Assembly: GCF_023703465.1 (NCBI RefSeq)
Contig: NZ_JAMQGP010000001.1
Span: 620,001 to 684,000, forward strand
Length of the DNA: 64,000 nucleotides
Direction: 5' to 3'
From: Echinimonas agarilytica
GTDB taxonomy: Bacteria > Pseudomonadota > Gammaproteobacteria > Enterobacterales > Neiellaceae
Of this stretch, positions 9,716 through 17,295 are shown one piece after another. A program made the translations under genes and the position numbers. Position 1 is the first letter of the stretch. Each line of letters opens with the position of its first letter. The notes beneath the pieces are model-generated. The model did no database searches and had not been told where the DNA came from. It saw only the letters and a list, made by a program, of their open reading frames with translations.

Positions 9716-10330
9716 ATGACTACTTTTTCACAACTCATGGGGACGCAAACGCTACTCCCTATCATTCAGGCCGATACTGTTGAGCAAGGTCTGGATATCG
9801 CGAAAGCCATGGCCGACTCGGGCTTGAAAGTCGTTGAAGTGGTGCTGCGCTCAGATGCGTCGCTTGAAGCTTTGCGTGCAATCAAACAGCAGCACCCTGA
9901 TCTTTTGGTGGGGGCGGGTACCGTATTGGATACTCAAATGTTGCAACAAGCATTAGATGCAGGCGCAGATTTTATCGTCACTCCTGCCATTACTGACGCG
10001 TTGCTCAAAGCCGTTAAAGCATGTGAAGTACCCGGATTACCGGGGGTTTCTACGCCAGCAGATATTGCACTGGCACGTGAAAATGGCTTTCATGAAATGA
10101 AGTTGTTTCCGGCATCATTGGCAGGTGGGATCCCATTTTTAAAGGCGGTATCGTCCGTGTTTCGTGACGTGGTGTTTTGTCCTACCGGTGGAATTAATGC
10201 CAACAACCGGTGTGACTACCTCGCGCTCCCCAATGTGATTGGTGTTGGTGGTACGTGGGTTGCTCAAAAAGAATGGGTTGAAGCAGGGGAGTGGCATAAG
10301 ATCACTGATGCCTGCAAAGCTGTGCTTTAA
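9716..10330 (+). CDS. eda: KDPG aldolase (2-dehydro-3-deoxyphosphogluconate aldolase)
   Basis: A 204-residue class I aldolase that splits KDPG to pyruvate and glyceraldehyde-3-phosphate. The Schiff-base lysine is Lys129 in HEMKLFPAS and the general acid/base is Glu41 in VVEVVLRSD. The spacing of 88 residues equals Glu45/Lys133 of E. coli Eda. GAGTVLD and PTGGINANN supply the phosphate-binding loops. Length matches the family. It is the last gene of the alginate operon and is followed by an inverted repeat and then a strong terminator. The operon therefore ends in central metabolism (Entner-Doudoroff lower half). Confidence 0.95.
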   Translation: MTTFSQLMGTQTLLPIIQADTVEQGLDIAKAMADSGLKVVEVVLRSDASLEALRAIKQQHPDLLVGAGTVLDTQMLQQALDAGADFIVTPAITDALLKAVKACEVPGLPGVSTPADIALARENGFHEMKLFPASLAGGIPFLKAVSSVFRDVVFCPTGGINANNRCDYLALPNVIGVGGTWVAQKEWVEAGEWHKITDACKAVL

Positions 10331-10344
10331 TTCATAGCCAAATC

Positions 10345-10366
10345 AGCGCCTTGTTGGAATGGCGCT
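10345..10366 (+). other. hairpin downstream of eda
   Basis: AGCGCC (10345-10350) and GGCGCT (10361-10366) form a perfect 6-bp stem with a 10-base loop, 14 bases after the eda stop. There is no T-run, so it is probably a 3'-end stabiliser upstream of the real terminator. Confidence 0.4.
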
Positions 10367-10398
10367 GCGATAATAATAAAACCTTACAGTTACTGATT

Positions 10399-10428
10399 GC
10401 CGGACGCTTGTCATGTCCGGCTTTTTTA
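10399..10428 (+). terminator. Rho-independent terminator of the alginate operon
   Basis: The stem GCCGGAC (10399-10405) / GTCCGGC (10415-10421) has a 9-base loop and is followed directly by seven T. It lies 68 bases after eda and just before the convergent gene at 10445. Confidence 0.9.
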
Positions 10429-10444
10429 TATGATTCAATAACTT

Positions 10445-11380
10445 TTATTCGTCAATAGCAATGGGCTTCACTTCGCGTACTACAAAGTTCGCAAACCTCA
10501 CATGCTCTTCTTCTGCGCGTAAGTTACGAGTCTCTACCACTGAGCGATAAATTCCCCATTTGGGACGAACAAAATGCCCTGATTCTGTGCCACGCCATAA
10601 ATCAATCTCGGTTTGCTTGACTGACAAAATAGTCGTCTGGTCACGCATGCGCTTGACTTCCAATTCAAGCTTTCCGAAATCACTGTATTTCGCTCTACAG
10701 AAGACTTCTAACCATTCTCCTGCCACTTCAGACCAGGCGTTTCTGTCGAGTATCTCGGTACTTACAAGTGGGCTATAGCGAACTTCTATACCATCTAACC
10801 CGCTCCGTTCTGCGCCAGAAATGGTGATGATAGGTTGTTGATCGTCTCCGCCCACGGCTTTGAGTTGAAAAAAGTGGGTGAACTTGGTCGACAACTCTAA
10901 ATTTGCCGCGGCTTTAAAACGCCATGTGTACTCAAATATTGAGTTTTCAAAACCCTTAAGGGCCTCGTATGAAGAGCCGTAAATTTTTATTTCATTGCGT
11001 TGTCGGTCGATGAACTCACCTTTGTTGCCATCCTCATCGCGGTGCGCGACAAACAAAAAGTGATGACCCACCACGTCATCATAGTCTTCAACAATATGTT
11101 CAATTGTTTGATGATCTCCGCTAAACACATCGGGTGCCTCAATTGAATTTGAGCCAAATGCATTTCGAATGATTGTATAGGGAGGCATACCTAGTCCCAA
11201 TCCGTCGGAATCCAGCTGCGCTTCATAGACGGTTTCATAGTCTTGCTCTGGAGTCGGCGAGATCGTCGGGGGAGCAACAATCGTGGGCGGCGGGTTTTCA
11301 AGGAGGGTAGAACTTCCTCCACCACCACAACTAAGGGCGAGTATAGGAGAGGTGATGAAAAATAAGGTGTTTCTATTCAT
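10445..11380 (-). CDS. putative secreted lipoprotein, jelly-roll/polysaccharide-lyase-like, function unknown
   Basis: I do not recognise a specific family with confidence. From the ATG at 11380 the protein has 311 residues: MNRNTLFFITSPILALSC is a short lipoprotein signal peptide with Cys18 in ALSC, followed by GGGGSS and a Pro-rich linker. The body is beta-rich, with FIDRQRNEIKIY, FEYTWRFKAA, KFTHFFQLKAVGGDDQQP and LDGIEVRYSP. The HFFQLKAVGGDD stretch and strand pattern recall concanavalin-like jelly rolls found in several polysaccharide lyase families. The frame extends to 11446, but that would place a charged stretch before the signal peptide, so the inner start is preferred. It sits between the alginate and xylan loci, convergent with eda, and may act on a cell-surface glycan; that is inference. 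Confidence 0.7.
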   Translation of the reverse strand: MNRNTLFFITSPILALSCGGGGSSTLLENPPPTIVAPPTISPTPEQDYETVYEAQLDSDGLGLGMPPYTIIRNAFGSNSIEAPDVFSGDHQTIEHIVEDYDDVVGHHFLFVAHRDEDGNKGEFIDRQRNEIKIYGSSYEALKGFENSIFEYTWRFKAAANLELSTKFTHFFQLKAVGGDDQQPIITISGAERSGLDGIEVRYSPLVSTEILDRNAWSEVAGEWLEVFCRAKYSDFGKLELEVKRMRDQTTILSVKQTEIDLWRGTESGHFVRPKWGIYRSVVETRNLRAEEEHVRFANFVVREVKPIAIDE

Positions 11381-11400
11381 GGAGAACGAACTATTTTTAG

Positions 11401-11430
11401 TTTTGGTTATATTAATAGGTAATACCAAAA
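11401..11430 (-). promoter_or_regulatory. inverted repeat upstream of the secreted lipoprotein gene
   Basis: TTTTGGT (11401-11407) and ACCAAAA (11424-11430) are perfect 7-base arms separated by 16 AT-rich bases. The site lies 21 bases upstream of the preferred start at 11380, where an operator overlapping a promoter would be expected. Nothing identifies its regulator. Confidence 0.35.
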
Positions 11431-11518
11431 TTGTGTTTGAAATCATTCACACTTTCTGCTGAATATTGATTTGATCCCAATAGAAATTATTGAAAAGATT
11501 ATTATTATGTTTTTTAAG

Positions 11519-11547
11519 CAAAAAAAAGCGACGTGGACAACGTCGCT
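11519..11547 (-). terminator. Rho-independent terminator, minus strand, no gene directly upstream
   Basis: Read on the minus strand, AGCGACG and CGTCGCT (plus-strand arms 11541-11547 and 11527-11533) close a 7-base loop, followed by a run of eight or nine T. It is about 180 bases beyond the terminator of the TonB receptor gene and upstream of the gene at 11380. The 180 bases between the two contain no convincing reading frame. Confidence 0.7.
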
Positions 11548-11729
11548 ATAAAATGTCAGAGGGTAAGGAACTGACAACATCAACTCAGCCAATAAATAAG
11601 TCGACATTAAACGTCATGGATACCTACTAGGCACACCAATACTTGCATGTTTAACGTATATTGGTAATTTTAATTGGTCAAGTTAATTGTCATTTATATT
11701 GTTTATTGGTCTTACATTTGTGATAGGCA

Positions 11730-11754
11730 TAAAAAACGGCGCCAATGGCGCCGT
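11730..11754 (-). terminator. Rho-independent terminator of the xylan-locus TonB receptor gene
   Basis: On the minus strand ACGGCGCC pairs with GGCGCCGT (plus-strand 11736-11743 and 11747-11754) around a 3-base loop, followed by six T. It begins 26 bases after the receptor stop codon. The remainder of the gap 11431-11735 holds only the second terminator. Confidence 0.9.
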
Positions 11755-11779
11755 ATAAACCTCAAATGGTGGGGCGAGG

Positions 11780-14317
11780 TTAGAAATAGGCTCTCATACG
11801 CACGCCATAAGTTCGTGGCAAGTTATAAAAGCGTAAGTTGAGTCCAGGAGATTGAATCGCCTTGTCCGAATGCGTTTCATCGGTCAGGTTGTTTACATAA
11901 CCTTCAAAACGAAGCGCTCCGTCACGCATGGTGTAACCTACACCTAAGTCAGCGTGCCAATATCCATCGACCTTGTCGTTGAAACCTGGGTTTGGATCTG
12001 AATCGTAATCTTTGCTGTTGAAGATAGTCAGGTGATAAGAACTGCGATATTGAGCCGCAAGCATCCAATCGAAACTACCATTTTGGAAGTCAAAGTACTG
12101 AGACAGTTTCATGTTCGCCGTGAAGTCTGATGCTTTAGGCACATCATTACCTTTCAGGTTTACTTCAGGCAAATCACCTGGGTTATGAGATTGGCGTGCA
12201 TCAGATACAACCCCATCATCAATTTCAGCGTCTAAGAACAACATCGTTAAGTCGGCTGACAAGTCATATGGCAGCAAAGCTTTAGTTTCAATTTCTAAAC
12301 CTTTGATGACTGAATCGGCTACGTTAACGTTCAATGCTGCGGTTGGTGGTACGTCACATGATGGACAATCGCCCACTTGCTGAACCAATTGATACACTTG
12401 ATCTTGATAGTCGTAGTAGAACGCAGAAGCGTTGACTCGCATTGGCGTATCTAGCCATTCGAAGTCATTCTTACTACCAATTTCATACATAGTGAGTTTT
12501 TCAGGATCGTACTCTTGTGTAATGAGCTCACCGTCAACCAAGTGCGTATCGTTGAAACCACCTGATTTGTGACCCGTGGCTACGTTGAAGTAAACCATGT
12601 TGTCGTTTGAGATGTCGTAAGCTGCACCAAGACGCCAATCATTGAAGTCAAATTCAGCCTGGCCTTCTTGTTTAATGAGAGTTGATGCGCCACCACGATT
12701 CACAGTGCCATCACCGTTTGGACATGCAGAGCCGTTGGCAAATACACATGTACCATCGAGCAAGTCGTCGAATGTGTCACGAATACCCCAGTTTTTCACA
12801 CCAGAGCGAATGAGCTCTTCGGCGTCATATGGGCCAGTGTCAGCATCGTTTAAGAAACCAAAGTCACGATCGAGGCCTTTGAATTTAAAGCCTTCAGTGC
12901 CGAAACGAACAGCGTCTACGCCGCTCCAAGTGCTATCGGCAAACCAGAAACCGTAGTTCCCGCCGATACCACGACGATACTTTTCTTCACTAGTACGACG
13001 GTAGCCCGCCATTACGCGCAAGTCGTCAGTGATTTCATAAGTGACATCGACATAACCGGCCAATGAGTCAGACTCAACTTCAGGCATGGTGTATTCGGTG
13101 CCTTGGTAGCCGTTGCCTTGGTCAGCAAACGAGAAGAATACTGTTGATTGATCTTCGTCGTAGTAGAACACGCCGGCTGTCCAAATGAGTGGCGAGTCGT
13201 CGGTCGAGTAGAAACGTAATTCGTGAACATAAGATTCAGAATTTTGTTCCCACAATACGTTGCTGTATAAATCCCAGTTTTGGTCTTCGTTGTTACGACC
13301 TGGGTAATCCATCCCTACACTTTGAGCATTGACTTGTTCGAAGTCGAGCTCGCGGTAGCTGGTGGTGAATTCAACGCCAAAGTTGCCGAAGTCATGGTTA
13401 ATTGCAGCCATGATGCCTTTGATACGTGAGTCCATATCACCTTGTGTACCGTGGTAAAGCACGTCACGAGGCTCATCTAAATCATCTGGGTTGTAACCAT
13501 TGCCAAGGGCTTCATAGGCGTTTGCACCGGGGTAGCCGGTACCGGTTTCTTTCGTGTAGTCACCAACAACATAAACGCTCGTGTCGCTGCTTGGCTCCCA
13601 AAGTGCAGAAAGACGGACAGAACTCGCATCCTCTTCACCTGCTGGGGCAAGGTCAACAATCGGACTCGCTTGGTTGAAGTACGAGCTATGATCTTGGTGA
13701 TAAGCTGCTGCACGGAGTGCAAACGTATCGCTCACTGGAATGTTCACCATGGCGTCGTAGTTCACGCTGTCATAGTTGCCGTATCCCACTTCAACCATGC
13801 CTGCAAACTCTTCCAAATCTGGACGCTTGCTAATAATGTTCAATGAACCGGCAGTTGCGTTACGACCTCGAAGTGTACCTTGAGGACCTTTGTTAACTTC
13901 CACACGTTCAATGTCATAGAACTGGGAGCCAATACCGCGCATACGAGGAATGTAAACGCCATTGATGTGAGTTGCGGCTGCGGCATCACCCAATTCGGTA
14001 TTGTTTGAGTTACCTACACCACGAATGTAGATTTCAACGTTACCTTCTTGCTTGGCAATGCTCAAGCCTGGAACTGCGTTGGCGAGGTTACGAATGTCTG
14101 ACGTAATACCTAGTTGTTTAAGCTCTTCTTCATCTAAAGATTGAGCAACACCGGCATAATCCTGAATGGATTGAACACGGCGTTCAACGGTGACTTCAAT
14201 GGTTTCAATACCTTTGTGTTCTGGCTCAGCTGGCGCTGCGTCTTGAGCTAATACAGAACCACTTAAGGCTGCGGTGATAGCGGCTGTGAGCGCGCTTACA
14301 GTGTGAATTTTGAACAT
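11780..14317 (-). CDS. TonB-dependent receptor (xylan/xylo-oligosaccharide locus)
   Basis: A complete outer-membrane receptor of 845 residues. Residues 1-24 are a signal peptide (SGSVLAQDA). A TonB-box-like IETIEVTVERR (37-47) leads into the plug domain, with IYIRGVGNSNN, INGVYIPRMRG and VEVNKGPQGTLRGRNATAG (about 138-156). The C-terminal barrel ends in YGVRMRAYF with terminal Phe. The plug signature GPQGTLRGRNATAG is typical of sugar- and small-molecule-type TonB receptors of marine bacteria. The start is supported by AGGGGGG four bases before the ATG. The neighbours are a divergent Nudix-fold regulator, then GH43, GPH transporter, LacI and GH10 xylanase genes, so uptake of xylo-oligosaccharides is the likely role (inference). 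Confidence 0.95.
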   Translation of the reverse strand: MFKIHTVSALTAAITAALSGSVLAQDAAPAEPEHKGIETIEVTVERRVQSIQDYAGVAQSLDEEELKQLGITSDIRNLANAVPGLSIAKQEGNVEIYIRGVGNSNNTELGDAAAATHINGVYIPRMRGIGSQFYDIERVEVNKGPQGTLRGRNATAGSLNIISKRPDLEEFAGMVEVGYGNYDSVNYDAMVNIPVSDTFALRAAAYHQDHSSYFNQASPIVDLAPAGEEDASSVRLSALWEPSSDTSVYVVGDYTKETGTGYPGANAYEALGNGYNPDDLDEPRDVLYHGTQGDMDSRIKGIMAAINHDFGNFGVEFTTSYRELDFEQVNAQSVGMDYPGRNNEDQNWDLYSNVLWEQNSESYVHELRFYSTDDSPLIWTAGVFYYDEDQSTVFFSFADQGNGYQGTEYTMPEVESDSLAGYVDVTYEITDDLRVMAGYRRTSEEKYRRGIGGNYGFWFADSTWSGVDAVRFGTEGFKFKGLDRDFGFLNDADTGPYDAEELIRSGVKNWGIRDTFDDLLDGTCVFANGSACPNGDGTVNRGGASTLIKQEGQAEFDFNDWRLGAAYDISNDNMVYFNVATGHKSGGFNDTHLVDGELITQEYDPEKLTMYEIGSKNDFEWLDTPMRVNASAFYYDYQDQVYQLVQQVGDCPSCDVPPTAALNVNVADSVIKGLEIETKALLPYDLSADLTMLFLDAEIDDGVVSDARQSHNPGDLPEVNLKGNDVPKASDFTANMKLSQYFDFQNGSFDWMLAAQYRSSYHLTIFNSKDYDSDPNPGFNDKVDGYWHADLGVGYTMRDGALRFEGYVNNLTDETHSDKAIQSPGLNLRFYNLPRTYGVRMRAYF

Positions 14318-14437
14318 ACACCCCCCTGGTGTTTGAACTTTTCGATTTTTGTGATGTAGTTTTATTTTTATGACATCTACTTTGCGGTCGCTACACTCAT
14401 TATGGTGTTGTGAACGTATTCAGCAGATGTTACAAAA

Positions 14438-14463
14438 TTGACACACGATTGTTTCGTGGTCAA
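14438..14463. promoter_or_regulatory. 26-bp dyad, candidate operator between the TonB receptor and Nudix regulator genes
   Basis: Left arm TTGAC-A-CACGA (14438-14448) and right arm TCGTG-GTCAA (14454-14463) are perfect inverted complements except for one extra A, with the 5-base spacer TTGTT. It lies in the 366-base divergent intergenic region 14318-14683, about 120 bases from the receptor start and 220 from the regulator start. Such long symmetry in an intergenic region between a regulator and its probable target is typical of an operator. It could also act as an RNA hairpin, but no T-run follows on either strand. Confidence 0.55.
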
Positions 14464-14465
14464 CC

Positions 14466-14497
14466 TGACAATAAGCTAATGGTTAAAAAGACTACAA
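14466..14497 (+). promoter_or_regulatory. bipartite element, copy A (TGACAAT-N15-AAGACTACAA)
   Basis: TGACAAT at 14466-14472 and AAGACTACAA at 14488-14497, separated by 15 bases. The same two blocks with exactly the same spacing occur on the minus strand at 19762-19793, upstream of lacI. The element lies immediately right of the 26-bp dyad. The TGACAAT block resembles a -35 region, but the second block is a poor -10, so a protein-binding site is as likely as a promoter. Confidence 0.55.
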
Positions 14498-14604
14498 GGT
14501 TGTGATCCATGTTTCATTTCTTCGTTAAAGAAGTATGTTGAAGTCTCATTTTTTTCAAGTGAACACGCTAACTGCTCAAAAATGAGCTTTGATCGAGAGG
14601 GGTT

Positions 14605-14620
14605 AGTTTTATGATAAACT
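14605..14620 (+). promoter_or_regulatory. inverted repeat over a -10-like hexamer before the Nudix regulator gene
   Basis: AGTTT (14605-14609) and AAACT (14616-14620) flank TATGAT (14610-14615), which matches the -10 consensus at five of six positions. It is 68 bases upstream of the start codon. If TATGAT is a -10, binding to the repeat would block transcription, a plausible autoregulation site. No convincing -35 was recognised. Confidence 0.35.
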
Positions 14621-14683
14621 GCATCAATAATTTTTTTTTAGACGTCAAGTTAATGCTGGTTCGCGGCGAATTCGGAGTATTGA

Positions 14684-15430
14684 ATGAGTGACTCACAAGA
14701 CACTGTTACTGATCATGACAAAGTCTTTTTTTACGGGAGTTTAACTGACTTACCGGACAATGTGATTCACACATTAACCAATGATAGTGTGGTTTTTGGA
14801 TGCAGTGACGATGGTTTGAAAGTGCTGTTAGTGCGGCACTCTGAAGGCGACAGTGCAGGCGAATGGGCGCTACCCGGAGGTTGGGTTCGATATAACGAGA
14901 GCGTAGAGCAGTCAGCGGCCCGGTTATTGAATAACTTAACGGGTCTTGAAGACATCTTTTTAGAACAACTCCATGTCTTTAGTAGTGTGAATCGTTTGCC
15001 GCACAGACGAGTGATCACTGCTGCGTTTTATGCGTTGGTTCGCCCGAACGACCATGCGATTGCAGCAGGGTATTCAACCAATGATGTGCAATGGGTGCCA
15101 GTATCAAACCTTCCAAATTTGATTTATGACCATGCCGATATTATTCAAACTGCGGTGAAGCGTTTACGCCACAAGGTTAGGCATGAACCTATCGGTTTTA
15201 ACTTACTGAATCGTAAATTCACGTTGTTACAGTTGCAAGAATTGTACGAGGCAATTTTGGGAGTGACGCTGGATAAACCCAACTTTAGACGCAAAATGTT
15301 GAAGATGAATTTGTTAAAACAGTGCAATGAAAAACAGCAAGGAGTGTCGCATCGCGCGGCTAACTTGTATGAATTTGACGAAGACGTGTACAGCAAACTG
15401 ACCGAGCAAGGTTTTAGTTTTGATGTTTAA
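14684..15430 (+). CDS. NrtR/AraR-like Nudix-domain transcriptional regulator with degenerate Nudix box
   Basis: A 248-residue protein with an N-terminal Nudix fold (about 30-150) and a C-terminal winged helix-turn-helix (about 165-245, including FTLLQLQELYEAILG and FRRKMLKMNLL). The Nudix position reads GGWVRYNESVEQSAARLLNN followed by LTGLED. The Arg-Glu-UxEE core of active hydrolases is replaced by Arg-Leu-Leu-Asn-Asn, so metal-dependent hydrolysis is unlikely. That pattern is known from the NrtR group, in which the domain senses ADP-ribose-like or sugar ligands; members in other phyla (AraR of Bacteroides) control arabinose or xylose genes. It is divergent from the TonB receptor and next to the GH43 gene, so it probably regulates xylan use. 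The ligand is not deducible. Confidence 0.85.
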   Translation: MSDSQDTVTDHDKVFFYGSLTDLPDNVIHTLTNDSVVFGCSDDGLKVLLVRHSEGDSAGEWALPGGWVRYNESVEQSAARLLNNLTGLEDIFLEQLHVFSSVNRLPHRRVITAAFYALVRPNDHAIAAGYSTNDVQWVPVSNLPNLIYDHADIIQTAVKRLRHKVRHEPIGFNLLNRKFTLLQLQELYEAILGVTLDKPNFRRKMLKMNLLKQCNEKQQGVSHRAANLYEFDEDVYSKLTEQGFSFDV

Positions 15431-15471
15431 AGAAGACCATCCGACATCGTTTTAAGTATCGAATCTTATAC

Positions 15472-15505
15472 AAAAAAGCCCGCTCATTTAGAGGCGGGCT
15501 TTTTT
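15472..15505. terminator. bidirectional terminator between the Nudix regulator and GH43 genes
   Basis: A6-GCCCGC (15472-15483) and GCGGGC-T6 (15494-15505) form one stem with a T-run on each strand. It serves the convergent genes ending at 15430 (+) and 15517 (-). Confidence 0.9.
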
Positions 15506-15516
15506 AATACGATATT

Positions 15517-17157
15517 TTAAGATTCTGCAACAATCTCTTGGCGCGATTTAAATTCACGCTCTTGATAGCTGAAGTGACTGAAATCGGCCGGAATTCGAGC
15601 TCCGCTCATGTCATGACATGCCATTCCAACAAATGCGCCGGTGAAATTTTCTGCACCAATTTCATCTGACAGGATACTGGCATCTAAATGAACACCTAAA
15701 TGCTGCCAGTCGCCGTCATTATGACGCCATGCGCCTTTCCACTCATCAAAATCGACATCCACACGAAGTCCAATCTCTCCGTCATCAGGTAACGGTATAC
15801 GACGTCCCATAGGATAAATCATAGAGCCAGTCATACAGGCCATCATGATTTCCAATACACGTCCTTGCTCTGGATCGTGGGTTACGTATAGGTAAATAAA
15901 TTTACCCGTATTGTAGTAACACGTGAGACCCGCAAGTTGTTGAATGTTTTCAGGCTTGAACTCGATTGACGTTGTCGCTGTGTAGCAAAATGCTTGCTGA
16001 CGTCGGGCAACCATTGATTGCTCATAGCGACTGGTTGGGCACTCGTTACCTTTCAAGCGCAAGAAACCAGGGCGCTCGCTAAGACTCATGCTTGCTTCTG
16101 TGAGCGGCACACGCACTGATTGAAAATCAATGGGAAGAGTATTGGTGTCGAAATTGAGCTGTTGCACCTGATATGGGTTTGATGGCGCAACGTCGTGCGG
16201 ACCTTCAATTTCATCAACCGGTCCTACATGACCTTGCGCGAGTCGAGGCCAGCCTTGCTCATTCCATACGATCTTTTGAATGGCGGTTTCACGGCCCAGC
16301 GTACAGCGGCCACGATATGGCAAAGGTCGACCGGTCAAGTGAACTAAGTAGCAGTCGCCGTTATCTAGCTCTAACATGTCTGCATGGCCACTGCGTCGCA
16401 GTTGGCTGGATGGCACTTGCTGACTATTCAATAAGTGGCCTTCAGGGTCCATTTCATAGGGGCCAAATAGATTCTTGCTTCGCGCAAATAGAGAACCGTG
16501 GTAGGCGAATGTGCCACCTTCTGCGGTTAACATGTAGTAGTAGCCGTCGCGTTTGTAGAGGTGAGGTCCTTCAACCAAGCCTAAATCTGAACCCGCGAAG
16601 ATGTTCTTAATTGGACCCACTAGTTTTTGCTGTAGCGGATCGTATTCTTGAATCAATATTCCGGCAAAGTTTTTAGCGGGGCGATTGTGGTTTAGGCTCG
16701 CCTCAGGTCTGTGATCCCAAATCACATTAATGAGCCACTTTCGGCCATCATCATCATGGAATAGTGATGGATCAAATCCGCTCGAATTCAGAAAAATAGG
16801 TTCAGACCATGGCCCTTCAATATTTTCAGCAGTCACCAAGTAATTGTGTGCTGTTTTGAAGTCGTCTTGATAAGCACGCACATCGGTATAGATCAGGTGA
16901 AATAAACCATCGCTAAAGGTTAGGCAAGGCGCCCAGACACCGCATGAATCTGGATGACCTTTCATGTCGAGTTGTGATGTACGGTTTAATGGATGAGCAA
17001 CTAGCTCCCAGTTGCCCAGATCTTTTGAGTGGTGGATTTGTACGCCAGGAAACCACTCGAATGTGGACGTTGCTATGTAGTAGTCATCGCCATTTTTGCA
17101 AATAGATGGGTCTGGATTAAATCCCTTCAGAATAGGGTTTTGTATCGTCTTAGTCAT
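15517..17157 (-). CDS. GH43 family beta-xylosidase/arabinofuranosidase, cytoplasmic
   Basis: From the ATG at 17157 the enzyme has 546 residues and no signal peptide, so it works on imported oligomers. The five-bladed propeller domain carries the GH43 triad: Asp16 in FNPDPSI (base), Asp129 in SGFDPSLF (pKa modulator) and Glu196 in LGLVEGPHLYK (acid). Asp-to-Asp spacing of 113 is the same as in the Selenomonas xylosidase SXA. The C-terminal beta-sandwich (about 340-535) with GLTCYYNTGKFIYLYV is the GH43_C2 type of two-domain beta-xylosidases. It is the last gene of a lacI-transporter-GH43 operon, 138 bases after the transporter. Release of xylose from xylo-oligosaccharides is the probable reaction; arabinosidase side activity is common in the family. 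Confidence 0.92.
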   Translation of the reverse strand: MTKTIQNPILKGFNPDPSICKNGDDYYIATSTFEWFPGVQIHHSKDLGNWELVAHPLNRTSQLDMKGHPDSCGVWAPCLTFSDGLFHLIYTDVRAYQDDFKTAHNYLVTAENIEGPWSEPIFLNSSGFDPSLFHDDDGRKWLINVIWDHRPEASLNHNRPAKNFAGILIQEYDPLQQKLVGPIKNIFAGSDLGLVEGPHLYKRDGYYYMLTAEGGTFAYHGSLFARSKNLFGPYEMDPEGHLLNSQQVPSSQLRRSGHADMLELDNGDCYLVHLTGRPLPYRGRCTLGRETAIQKIVWNEQGWPRLAQGHVGPVDEIEGPHDVAPSNPYQVQQLNFDTNTLPIDFQSVRVPLTEASMSLSERPGFLRLKGNECPTSRYEQSMVARRQQAFCYTATTSIEFKPENIQQLAGLTCYYNTGKFIYLYVTHDPEQGRVLEIMMACMTGSMIYPMGRRIPLPDDGEIGLRVDVDFDEWKGAWRHNDGDWQHLGVHLDASILSDEIGAENFTGAFVGMACHDMSGARIPADFSHFSYQEREFKSRQEIVAES

Positions 17158-17295
17158 GTTCAAAGTTCCAACTCAATGTGCCTTGTTGAGGCTCAAAAAT
17201 GTTTGTGGCGTCACGTCAATCGAAATGCGGTGAAACGATGACGCTCGCCGGTCATTCAAGTGCTAAATAAAATCACAATTCTATTTGGCATTTAT

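Noticed and set aside
14318-14683. Possible small gene in the divergent intergenic region
   Set aside because: No frame with start, ribosome site and protein-like composition; the region is explained by regulatory sites.
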